Source: Casuarius casuarius (lineage: Eukaryota > Chordata > Aves > Casuariiformes > Casuariidae). From it: a stretch of 64,000 nucleotides of DNA. Positions 10,779 to 22,090 of this stretch are shown here, piece after piece. The translations under genes were made by a program, and so were the position numbers. The stretch is from the NCBI GenBank assembly GCA_003342895.1, contig PTFA01000271.1, forward strand, positions 434,409 to 498,408, given 5' to 3'. The first letter of the stretch is position 1. Every line of letters begins with the position of its first letter. The notes below the pieces were generated by a model. The model had not been told where the DNA came from and did no database searches. It saw only the letters and a list, made by a program, of their open reading frames with translations.

Positions 10779-13700
10779 CCTGCTTATTGCAAACATGAAC
10801 ATGATTTCCTGTGTTATATTTAGGTAAATGCCTGGCATTAAGCACATTTGCAAGGGTGCCAACTGAATGCGCATATGCAGCTAGGTATCACAACCTGCCT
10901 GATGCGCAGAAGTGTGGGTGAGACACTCAACACCACAGGCGACTGACAAAAAAACAAGTAGCTGGAACAGAAGGTGTCTTTTATTATCAGCCTCCAGCAG
11001 CCTGGCTAGTAAGTAGCAGTGGAACAAAACAGAAAAAAAAAAGTTGTGCTGTGCCACGCTTTCTCTTTTCCTCCTCAAGACAGAGTCACTGTTAAAAACT
11101 AGCAAAGTGTGAACCAAACCCTAGCCCTATTTGTCTTCATCCGGTAATGCTCTGGGCAGATGTAACCTCTCATGGCTGGGACAGGGCAGGGTTTTTTGGT
11201 GGTCCCAGTGGCAGCCCCTTGTGCAAAAGGTGCTGGGGAGCCCATTTCAAATGAAAGTCTTGAACCTGAAGCCTCTTCCAGCTTAGACAGCGCTTCCCCC
11301 CACCCTCACCAGGACACACACTCTTTGGGTCCTTATTTCTAACTACTTTCTCCTCCTTTCTCCTGAGCAATAGGAGTAGACTGCTAGGAGTAAGAGATTC
11401 ATTGCCAGCCAGCATTGCAATATGCAGGCTTTCAAATGGCAACTATTCTGCTGAATTTACAAAAGTTGTGCTGTAGGGGCTGAGGGAAGAACAAGCATGG
11501 GCAGGGAACCCAGATGGAGAAAAGCAAGCGTCCACGGTTCGGAGCAAGCTGCGTGAGGGTCATGGCATCGTCATGTTCCCCTCTGCAAAGCAGAGGAAAT
11601 GTACTCCATCTCTGCCAGTGGCTCTGTGCAGGGTCACGTGGACCAAGGAAAAGCAACGTGGCCGGTGACGGGTGCTTGGCTCCACTCCCTGCAGCTGCCC
11701 AGGCTCTCGTGCTTATGCTGTGCAGTGCAGGGCTGCTGGTGCAGTAGGGGATGGACCAGGCTCCCCATCTTCTGCGCCTCCCATATCCGCTCCTAAGCTT
11801 GGGGAGTTTGGATCTTATATAGCCAGCTCTGTGCAATTGCATTTGCTTTTCTGGGATGGATGGTCCTGCCTGCTGGGTCCTTTTTGCTACCATCTTTCCT
11901 CCTTTCTGGAAAGGGGCTTACCACGTGGCAGAGTTGCACAGTGATCACTATGAGGATGTTTTCAAAAAGAGACATCCTTCTTTTCCCCATCATGGAATGC
12001 TGTTTTTATTTACTCTGAGATGCTAAACTCCACCCCAATTCATTTGGGATTTGAGACTAGAAAGTGAAGTTCAAGCAGCCAGTTAAAATTGCTGAGATCT
12101 GGAAAGGGAGCAGAACAAGGAGCGTGGATTCCCCTGGAGCAGAACAACAAGACTTTGAAGTCTTTTTCCTTCACTCAGCCATCTGACTTGTGTGCTATTT
12201 GTGGCCCCTGGGGTTATGATTTGCATCCCCAAAGAAAGACTTGAAAAGTAGCTGGTTCACAGCATGCACATGTACCATCCAAAAAGTTCACAGGCTTCAT
12301 GGCTAGCTGCATCACATTTCTCTGAGGCCTCGGTAACCTTGGTGCAAAGGAGTTACTCCTGTCAGAAACCCTCCGTACAGCGCTGAGTCAGGTGAAACTT
12401 CAGCTGGGAGATGGCAAACCTACTTACTGCTCTTGTTTTTCTTCATGATCATTGATTTCCCTTGCTGAGTACCTGGATTATCAGGGTGAGTTCTTCCTTA
12501 AGGAATGCTTCAGTGATGAGGCACGCACTTAGATGACACAGGAAAGGTAGCAGAACTATTAAAATGGAAAGAGAAGAGGGAACTTGGGTAGGCTGAATCT
12601 CAGCTGAGGGCAGCCCAGAACAATATATGGTGCTTTAAGAGACTTGAGGTGAATTGCAGCACTGGCTTTGAAGTACTGTGTCTGTGAGCAAGGGATCACA
12701 CTGATGACAAGACAAACACATCTTTCTTCCTCTCTCACAAACTCTTCTGAAATTTTTTATTTTACCTATGGCTACATTAACTCTCATTTGGTCTCACATA
12801 AATCAGCACAGATGGTACTTTCCAAAATCTCCCAGAGACTTTGGCTTCCAATTAAAATAAGTGAAACAGAGCTGCTCAAGCCAAGCCAAACTTTTTTTTT
12901 TTTTTAGGTAGAAAGGAGAATGGGATCGGGAACACATGTTGAATCCATCTGTGTAAGACTGCTGCACCATGGGGCTTCTAAAATGGTGATAAGTGACAGG
13001 CTGTATGGACAATTTGAGACAGCTGAGAAAAGTCACGCATCATCACAGAATAGCCCAATTCTCAGATATATCAGAGCATAGGTAATTGCAGTATGAAGAC
13101 ACATCGAACAAAGAGAAATGCATTTGGAAAGAACTGAGAGCAAACAGGAAGCTAAAAAGAAAAATTCTACAAATATTCAGCATAAAACATCATCAGCCCG
13201 ATACCACCAGTGAGCACAACAGGAGTGAGCAAAATTTCCATCACTGTAACATACAGTGCTCTGCAGCTACCAGCATTCCTCAGGGCATGAGGGAATCCCT
13301 GCAGAGGCAATAATAGCAGCATCTGGTTCTGGGTTGAGTTCCCAGGGTCTGTTTTAAGCAGGCAGGAGTCTGGCTGCTGCTGAGACTTGAAATGCTACAC
13401 AGAGCTCGGTGCTGGGCTGACAGAGGCGGGTGGGAGAGGCTGTGCAGGGCTCTGCTAGGAAGCAGTGGCACGGCACAGAGAAGCGGTGAGCCCTGGCTGG
13501 GTCAGCCCTCCTCTCTGCTCACTGCAGCAGTGTGTCCCCTCAAGCCTGCACCCCACCTGCACCAAGTTCACTGCAATGACCATTTCTACCCAGGCAATGG
13601 CCCAAAATACACTGGGGGGTGGAAGCATGTGAAGGTTTTGTAATCAGTGCTGAAATTTTATTCGATTATTTCATGTGAAAACCAAGGCAGTTTTCTCCCA

Positions 13701-13999
13701 GGTCATCCTCCCTGCAGAGGATCTGCCTTACAAGGAGTGCCAAAACTTGGCTGGTTTTGATGAAAGGTCCCTGCAATTGAAAGATTTCTGGAGAAGGTCT
13801 GATTTTAGCAGAGCAGTGTTTTCCGGTGGAAGCACAGCCCAGGGCAATTCCAGCCCACTATAAAGATGATCCCTAGTCTGTAGAGCAGGGATCCAAGGCA
13901 CCGGAGGTGATTTTCACTATAAAGCCCACTGCAAAACAAGTTGCAGAAGCAGAATCATGACTACAGGGTTTCCTTCAGGCACACAAAGGCAATTCTCAC
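10779..13999. other. No gene seen; includes GC-richer patches
   Basis: GC-richer patches lie at about 11500-11780 and 13380-13560. An overlapping open frame of 153 codons on the minus strand (11432-11893) has no recognisable domain and overlaps several plus-strand frames of similar quality, as expected for GC-rich non-coding sequence with few stops. It is not called as a gene. Confidence 0.55.
12892..12905. repeat. T14 homopolymer
   Basis: Fourteen T bases are followed by agg. The run looks like a splice-acceptor tract, but no exon is recognised after it. Confidence 0.85.
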
Positions 14000-14180
14000 T
14001 AGCAGGAAAGTAATTATTTAATATAATCTTTATCTTCTTGTTAAAGTGAGAACTGCCTTGTGACCAAAGGTTTGTTCAGCATCCATCAGGCTGGCCCTGA
14101 CAAAGTCATCGTAAATTTTCTCATTAGCATTTCTGCAGGACTATCTCACCACAGGATTAAGATGTTTCACAAAAAATAAT
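14000..14180. promoter_or_regulatory. Candidate conserved non-coding block beside a MIR
   Basis: The unique AT-rich sequence has taattatttaatataat, a ctttatct GATA-type word and aataattaattc at its 3' edge, which runs directly into MIR-like sequence. It has no coding signal. The neighbouring old repeats suggest an old, slowly changing locus, but this is an inference. Confidence 0.25.
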
Positions 14181-14262
14181 TAATTCATTCTGCCAGCAGC
14201 TCTGTGATATCAGGTAGCATTAGCTCCACTTTATAGACTTCAAATACACAGACAACACACAC
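14181..14262 (-). mobile_element. MIR-like SINE core fragment, antisense
   Basis: The + strand reads aattcattctgcc, agcagctctgtgatat, caggtagcattagctccactttatagactt. This matches the MIR antisense pattern of actcatttaatcc, acagcagccctgtgagg and taggtattattatccccattttatagatg. Only about 80 bp can be aligned by eye. It sits between an AT-rich block (14.0-14.18 kb) and another ancient repeat (14.28-14.38 kb). Confidence 0.55.
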
Positions 14263-14274
14263 AACACCGTGCAC

Positions 14275-14375
14275 TTGTTTTGGGTGCCCAATGTGAGATG
14301 TGTGAGCCATGGGCTTTTAGGGTGCCTGATATTTTTAAGTTTTGAGAACACCTCCCAGAGAATTCTATTAAAGAC
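14275..14375. repeat. Ancient fold-back repeat fragment
   Basis: The motifs ttgttttgggtgcccaatgtg, then gggtgcctgatatttttaag and gagaacacctccca recall a sauropsid element whose consensus contains ttttgggtgcccaacttgag and gggcctgattttcagag. A further gggcacctaacag motif occurs near 14434. Similarity is partial and the call is tentative. Confidence 0.42.
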
Positions 14376-15329
14376 ATGAACATGACAAGCTGGGAATACA
14401 GAAAAGGAAGATATGATCCTCATCCCATCCAGCTGTGGGCACCTAACAGAGCCTAAATTGTGACTATATTTGGTCTATTTTTCCTCTATTATCTCTGGAG
14501 AGAAATAAAGTGACCTGTGTCTATACCATTTTTCCATGCCTCCCCTAGGTCTCTATCCATCCGTCTTCCTCTTGGGGATTGCATGCATTTCCTCAAATAT
14601 AATAATTTACATATTTCCAACAGATTTTGTGTTTCAGCTTCCTCTGGCTCAGCACTACACCGTTGACCTTATGGAGTCTACAGCGCTTCCCAGTGGGCTG
14701 GCTGTAGTGCTACAGTCCCTGGTATTACCGCTATACACTCATACTCCTTTGCATTTGATGCTGCACAAGCCCATAATAAAAAGGCAGTCTGTGCTCCAGT
14801 AGATTTCTGATCATGAAGGACCTACTTATCCTTCCTAATAAAGACAAGATGAAAACATTCAGAGGGACCAGCCTGAGATACTGGTCATTTATCAAAAAGA
14901 TGTTGAGATGGAAGTTTCATTAAATCTTTGGCACTGGCTATTTGCAAAGAGGGCTGTCATGGCTTCTGGACATGAGTATAGGGGTGGTCTTTAGCAAGGA
15001 AACAGGAACACCTTTTCTTGCATGTGCATTTTTTTAAAGCCACTAGATCTGCTTATACCAAGCCTGGTTTGCAAAAGAACATGGGGGTGCCAAGTGCCTG
15101 TGTGACTGGAATCATTATCAAAGTTGCAGATGCAAGAAACTCAACATGCAAAATGAATGCACTTAACAGTCCCCCTTCTTCCCGAGAAGTAAAGACCCCA
15201 GAATCCAGGTGAAAAATATGTCCTTTGATCTTGAGAACCTGTTGCAGCTGCAGTCTCCAGACTGAGGCTTTCAAACACCAATGGAAGTATAATTTCAACG
15301 GGAGGGAAAGAGCATTTAGCTTTAAAGCT

Positions 15330-15510
15330 AAATAATTAACAAAATGAATTGAAAGGACTGAAATATTCATAGCTTTAAAGATTTATAAATCAATTTTAAA
15401 AGTCACTATATAATGTTAAATTATCTTTAAAAATCTGCCAATCTTGGACCTCTCTATTTCACCTCCTCTTGTTAATACAGTTATTAATGCTCCAAAAATG
15501 GCAGGTGTTC
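15330..15510. promoter_or_regulatory. Candidate conserved non-coding block (unproven)
   Basis: The block includes gctaaataattaac, aaatattcatagc, agatttataaatca and gttattaatgctcc in unique sequence without homopolymers. AT-rich homeodomain and octamer-like words cluster here. Nothing coding is recognised. Confidence 0.25.
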
Positions 15511-16064
15511 AGCAAGAGAGATGAAATGCAGCTTCCAAAACAGCAGCAGGAGCTAATGCTTCTGCACTAGCACAGGGTCACCTGCTCTGCCTACAATCGC
15601 TGAAGGAAACCAGATCTTCTGCATTACCACCAAGCTCCAGGAAAGCTCCTTTATTTCTCTCCTGAGCTAACATGTTTAGAGCTGGCAGTGCCATGCTGAA
15701 CTGTGTCCCTAAACCCCCAGAAAGGCTGGCTATGGCACTTCATTAGCATCAGCAACTATTCTGGTGCCGACTGTTTGATAAACTAGGCAAGCAGCAATTT
15801 CTCCCTTTCCAATTTCTTTCTTTGCTGAACCACTCAACAGACACAATGTGACTCTGTACAAGAGGATCTGTGAAAGCAAGAAAGACCATTTAGACAGAGA
15901 GCCAGCTGACTGAAGTTGCATCTGATATCTTCTTGCCCCTAGAATAATTTATGCATTTTAGCAGGAATTCTACCTGCCTTCGTTCACCCTAAGGTAAATC
16001 AAAAATATGAAAAATGTCGTTGGTGACATTCTGCTCCAGCATCATGTTGCCGTGGAAGAGAAGA

Positions 16065-16080
16065 CCCCCCCCCCCCCCCC
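16065..16080. repeat. C16 homopolymer (G16 on the other strand)
   Basis: Sixteen consecutive C bases. The minus strand is a G16 run able to form a G-quadruplex, and the run is prone to length change. Confidence 0.92.
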
Positions 16081-16389
16081 ATCTGCTCTTCTATCATCAA
16101 AGCCTGAAAATGTTTGCCATGAAACACGACCAGACCTTGCTGGAGTACCATGTGGACAGACGGCTCTTCCAAGCTCATGAATGCCACAGACAGACACAAG
16201 AGCATCTTGTGTTGCTCTAGTGCAGCCCTTGCAAACACAAGGCAGACAGTGCACAAGAGCACTGATCCTTTGCCAATAATCCCTGTTATTATGTAGCTCC
16301 TTCACTTCTCTTCGATATTTATATCTGATAAATACTCTGTATTCATGTAGCAGCGGGAGACCATTACCCTTCAACAATGGTTTATTTTC

Positions 16390-16640
16390 ACTGACATTAT
16401 CTCTAAATTATTCTCATTTGATGTGACTCAGATGGTTTACACTTAAAGAGGCTTACATGGCAGCGCTTAGAAGAACAACAGAAGCTGTCAACAGGCTACT
16501 TTTTTATATCATCTAAAGAAGTCAAATCATTAGTAAAAAAATGGTTTTAATATTATGAATTTGTAAATAACTGGAGTGTAAATCTTTCAAGAACAACAGG
16601 AATTAAAAACCAGGTTATGACTTACAGAAGAAATAGTCTC
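16390..16640. promoter_or_regulatory. Candidate conserved non-coding block (unproven)
   Basis: The unique AT-rich sequence contains ctaaattattctcatttg, gatgtgactcag, atcattagtaaa and ttaatattatgaatttg. It shows no repeat family and no open frame of note. The call rests on composition only. Confidence 0.25.
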
Positions 16641-19600
16641 ACCTAATTTTCTTAAAAAGTTTAATAGTTTGATCAAGAACATGCATTTAGTTATGGCTTG
16701 GGACTATACCTCAAATAGGGCTGGATGCCTTATTAGAACAGAAAACCACATATATGAACAGCACACTTCCAAAATGGGAGAGGAGTAAGCTATGACTGGT
16801 AAACAGGATAGCTTTGGAAAAATACTTCTCAAGCCAGGGGATCATTCTTATGAGCACCTGTCATACTAATGGGATCATTTTCTGTTCTGTGTTTATGCAA
16901 CGACTTGTGCTTTTATTGCATCTCTCCTGACTAGTTCTGGTCTATCATAGCCCACCTGCAAGGGGAAGTAAACCCCTAAAAGAAACAGATCACCATCTGC
17001 CTGGTGACGTAGATTATCTGAACTTCTCTGCTCTTTGCTCATACCTCCTGGCAATTTCCTGTCTTGATTCAATCTTTAAAAATGAACTCATTTAAATAAT
17101 GATCCTTATCTGACAGTCGATTGCTTTCTCCAAGTGAGCTGATGTAAATCGAGTAGGTGGCTTGTCATCATATCACAGAAACATCAAACCAATGCAGAAA
17201 ACTTCAGGCAGGTTGCAGTTATTTTCAGAGCAATTTTTGTGGCTCATTTACTGCTGCCTCTGCTGGTTGCTCCTACACAGTGAGGATTTCTTTTTTCATG
17301 ATCACAGGTGTTACTCAACATAGCTTTAATACTTCTTCTACCTTTAGAAACACTGTATTTGTGGCCCTATTTATCACACATATGGGCAATGGAATAAATC
17401 AGAAACAATTTGGAAGATAAAACATACCATTTTCCAATTCAGAAAATGTCTGTATACAGATTGACATCCTCTCAGACATGCTATGTGAAATTATTTGTTG
17501 ACTTATTTCTAAGAATAATGACAGCCTTGTAGCTTGTTAGTGAGAAGTCTGTTGCAAGACTTGGTATTTGAAGCCTGACCTTTGAATTGGAAACAACAGT
17601 TGGAGCAGTTATTTCTTGTCTTTGAATAAATTAAAGTAATCCTTAGAGCTAGGACTTTATTTGGGATTCTTGGGAGCCTGAAAATGTCATTCTGCAAAAT
17701 CTCCTCTTAAAGTTTTTACTGCAGCAAACAGTTGTCTGAATAATTGCCTGTAGCTATTTTTTAATGTTAGTTGCCCCTGCGGCAAGGAGTCGAACCAGAA
17801 ACAGGGCCCCACCTCTGGGGCAGTGAGCAGGCACTTAGTGACAGACGGTCCATATAACAAGCTTTTAAAGCAAACAGCACGTGGAAAGCAAAGCAGAGGT
17901 ATGAACACCTTTCCAGGCTCATCCAGCGTTCCAGTGGCAGTGCTGGGAACAAGCACGGATATGGGTCTCCTGACTCCCAGCATGATGCCCCAGCAAGTGT
18001 CTTTGCCTCCCTTCGCCGCAAGGGCATCACTGGGAAGCTCATTTCTTCCCAGATTACAACTGAGGAGGTTTTGATGTGAGAAGCAATCAGAAGAGACAGT
18101 TTAGATGTTGGGACGATAATCCCAGTGAATCTGCTTTAAAAAGGGAGGTAAATAAATAAGATTCATTGCAGGAGAGACCAGAGAGATTTTGTTCAACCTG
18201 CTGGCGCATAGGGAATTATGCTGCACCATTGCTGGGTCCACTGCTGCCCTCATTAAATCACAGGGGTAAATGGTTTTATTTTTCTGGAAAGCACCGAGGC
18301 ACTCGCTCCCTGATCTGAAGGCAGAGTGAAATGGCAGTAGTATCCTGCAGGGATACTAGCTACAATGAGGACTGATGACATTAAAAACTGCAGTGCCAGC
18401 ATCCTTCCTGTGCAAAACAACCCTGCATGCTAAATCCCTCCTTTTCTCTACGGTGTTTCTAAACATCTCTACAAGTGGCCACTTTCATTGGACAAAACTG
18501 GAAATATGTTAAGCTATTGAACGGGGGTTGGTATGTGAAGGCCGGACACAAGGAAGCCAGAAAAGAGGGGTTTCCTCTTCCCAGTCAGTGCATTTATGCT
18601 GGAATCTGAGGACAATCAATCAGTGTCTCAACTGTGATTATTTTTGGCAGGAGATGCTGCTCATCGTGACCGTCTACAAAGGGTATATCAACAAGAGAAA
18701 TACGTGAATATGCAGGACAGTCCTGAAACAACTTTTAAAGATGTCTGGGCATGTCAAGGTAGAAAAACCCAAGAGAAATAGGCTGAGCTGCTGCAGTAGT
18801 TTAAGAGTCAACAGAACTTTTCTTCTCCACCCTCAGAAAAAAAATACTAGGTTAATGCATAATAACAAAAACAAAATGCTTCTCCAGAAATATGAGAGTA
18901 AAAGACACTATGGAGAGATTTTTAGAAAATTAGATAAATCCTACATTTAGGCTGAAGATCTTTTAGATAAGCTGTTGGGATAAAACAAAGCTTTTTATCT
19001 AAAAAGGGAGAAGGTAGTCATCTAAGGGGGCATTTTGGCCAAGTTTGAATTTGGGCAATATATTTCTGCTGAATATTCAGATAAACTAGATTTGGGGTAA
19101 GACGCCCAACTGCATAATCAAAATTCAAAGAAATAATAAGATCCTGTTGCTGTCACTGAAGCAAGAAAAATTTGTACTGAAATAAGATGTAAATGTTCAA
19201 CAGAGTATGATTAACCATGGGAACTGAGGGACAAGGTAATCGCTCGGAATCTCTGAGTGGGAACAGGATGTCTTTGTAAAAATATGAACCAGTTCAAACA
19301 AAGGTGATAGGCTTGAGGAAGGTAAAAAATAATGATGTAGTTTATTCTTGCCTTTGTTTTGTCTTTGATATCAACCATATCCTTGTCTGGGATAAAGTGA
19401 TAGAGGAGTAATGTGCCGTTAGCATGTTAAAAGTGTCTCAGACTATGTGATCTCTGCCTTGCCTTTGGCTCTGTGCACCTCTGAGCAGGAGTGGAGGCTG
19501 CTGGAGAATTGAGGCTGAAGATCACACGCCAGCCCTGCTGCAACAGTCACAGCCGTGAAGGATACAACCTGTCCAAGCAACTGGTGCTCGGTGAGTGGCA

Positions 19601-20699
19601 GCGCTCACCAGTGGCCTGACCAGACTTTGTCATAAACAGCATCAAAGGCTGCAAAATGAGCAACAAGCAGCAAGCAAGTGCCGTCCACCACTGCCTCCAA
19701 AGCAAGTCCAGAACGGGGACTGCTGCAGATCAAGGACACTTGAGAACACAGGGTCCTGGATTCGCCATCACATTAAACCTTGTTTGACATTGTCACCTGT
19801 GCAAAATATTAAGTATAAAAACCTGCCTTTCTGCTTACTTAACACTGCACACGAGTGTGATGCTTTCACTAGCTGACGAGGAGGAGACAAGGGAACGTGA
19901 CTCTAAACCAAGACACTGAAAATGCGAACACGCGGACCCTTCCTCCAGGAGATGCCTTGAAGACCAGGCCCTTGGTCTTGCTCTCCTTTCCCTGGGGAGC
20001 AGGAGCCAAAGAGTTTCAAGATCTTCTCCCTCTGGATCTCAAAAGTTTAAAAAGAGCCCATTTCATGTCATTCTGCAGGACATTAAGATGAAGCCTTCAA
20101 AAAGGCCCAGGACATTCCTAACTCCCACCAAAGTTTTACTTATGCTCTAGATAAATGAAGCCCTTATAAAAGTTTTACATTCAATGTCCATTCTGCCCTG
20201 TTGAAAAGCAGATAAAATATTTATTTACTTATGTAAGATTGTTTCCTCTGGGCACTGGGCCCAAATATAACAATCATTCTCTATTGAGAAGATGGCTTTG
20301 AACCAAGCCATCTTGATGAAGTATTTCTCATAGCCTCATTTACAGCTGTGTATCAGCCAAACAACTCAGCTACAAACAGAAACACCAGCAGGAATTGCAT
20401 AAGTACCCTGGTACTTTGGAAGGGAGGTTTGGCAGAAAAATAAACACAAGAGATATCCTTTGTGCTGCTGTCTTTTGAGCTATTTGATGAAAACTGAGGC
20501 TTGCAAGGTAATTTCAAGCCATGTAACCTGCTCATGAATAACTACTGATAATGCAGACAAGTCAGATTAAACAAGCTAACTAATATTAGAAACAAAGGCA
20601 TTCATGGCTGTGTTTCTTGTTACTCCAAGCATCTAGGCTGAATATCTAAATCATGCTGGAGTTGGAAGAGGAACTGGTATATTTTTTTTAACTATTCAG
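16641..20699. other. No gene seen; unique sequence
   Basis: No repeat family or coding signal is recognised. The stretch 17040-17130 is AT-rich unique sequence with tttaaataatgatcc-type words. Confidence 0.55.
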
Positions 20700-20973
20700 T
20701 TATGGCAAAGTTCTTATTAGAATGGGATAGAAAGACGTATTTTCTATTTTTTCACATTTTTTGTCAACATTATTCAAAGAATTTGTTTTGTTTCCTTTTT
20801 TTTTTTAGAAACCCCCAATTTCCTTCTTTTTTTAGTTTTTTAAAACTAAACAAAAATCTCTTTAAAAATGATGATGCTGTTTGATTTTTCATCCAAAATG
20901 GAAATTTTCTCTCAAACATTCCTGTTTTAGCAAAAAGACCCTGACAAACAAGGTTTAGACTTTTTTTTTTTTT
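20700..20973. repeat. AT-rich stretch with short palindrome and T13 run
   Basis: A 20-bp near-perfect palindrome occupies 20831-20850 (tttagttttt followed by taaaactaaa). The surrounding sequence is T-rich with motifs such as catccaaaatggaaattttc. It ends with a T13 run at 20961-20973. It may be another copy of the diverged AT-rich fold-back family, but simple compositional bias also explains it. No gene is seen. Confidence 0.35.
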
Positions 20974-22078
20974 AGCTGGTCATGACTCATTTGCTGCATT
21001 GTTTGGCAGGTTCCTTGGATACTTCACATCAGATAGCATGCTGGACAGATGGCAAGCAGGTCTGAACTGTGGGATACAGAACCGCTCTTGACCCCTTGCT
21101 ACATTCCAGCTTCTGATGACAAGCCCCAAGCACACATCATGCCCTGTGTCAGACATTGGGTTTTACAGGAAATAAATGGGAACCCACAGGGTAGAAAACA
21201 GTATTACCCTGATCTGGCCAGGTACCTGATTTGGATTAACAGGAGACCAGTACTTCACAGTATGCTTTGCAAAATACCTCTTTGACAGGTCAGATGTAAC
21301 CTAACAGGCATCTATAATTCACAACAGCATGCACCTCCTCCAATGCTAAGCATTTCCAGAGAGAAGCCTTGAAAGCAAGAAAAAGGAGCAATGTAGGTGA
21401 GGATAAAGACAGAAGGCTAAGAACAAGATCAGACACCTCATGGAGAAGAGACCTTTCATGGGTGTTGAAGGAGAAATCCCCAAGCTCTAGCTCCTCTGGC
21501 AGATGCCATGCTCATACTTCCTGAGCCATCCCTTTCTGATGCTTAGCTTGCTGCGCTATTCGTGCAGGAGGGACCCTGGGGGCTGGAAGCGCAATCAGGG
21601 CAGCGTGAAGTGGTGCCGTTTCCAGCCCCCTTTGCCAGAGCAGCCCAGCCGTGACATGGCGGAGGAGGGAAGGAGCTGGCTGCTGCCCACCACCTCTCTC
21701 CACGGAAAGCCCTCCGGCTTGTTTAGCAGCACAACACCAGATAACATTGGCAGTGTCACCCCTGATGAGAATGGATGTTACTCATCAAGCACTGGCGTCT
21801 GAACTGATACAAAAACCGCGCTGAGTTTCTGTGAAGTGCAGAGAGAAGAGTTTTTAAATTACCTCGTACCTCAAGGACACCGGTCCATACTCAAAGGTCA
21901 GGAGCACAGAAAAGCAACATGTTCCTGATGGAACCAGCTTGAAAAGACACAGAAAGGATTAAGCTACGGTGACTGTCGCTGACAGGCAGGGGAGGGGCAG
22001 GGTTGGGTAAATGTTTGCTGAGATGTGGCAAATGCAAAATTGATTTTCTTCTTCGTTTAACACGTTTTTCACTCTCTT

Positions 22079-22090
22079 CCCCCCCCCCCC
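22079..22090. repeat. C12 homopolymer
   Basis: Twelve consecutive C bases follow a pyrimidine-rich ctctcttc stretch. Confidence 0.9.

Noticed and set aside
11432..11893. 153-codon minus-strand open frame
   Set aside because: It lies in a GC-rich patch with several equally long overlapping frames on the other strand. No known protein is recognised.
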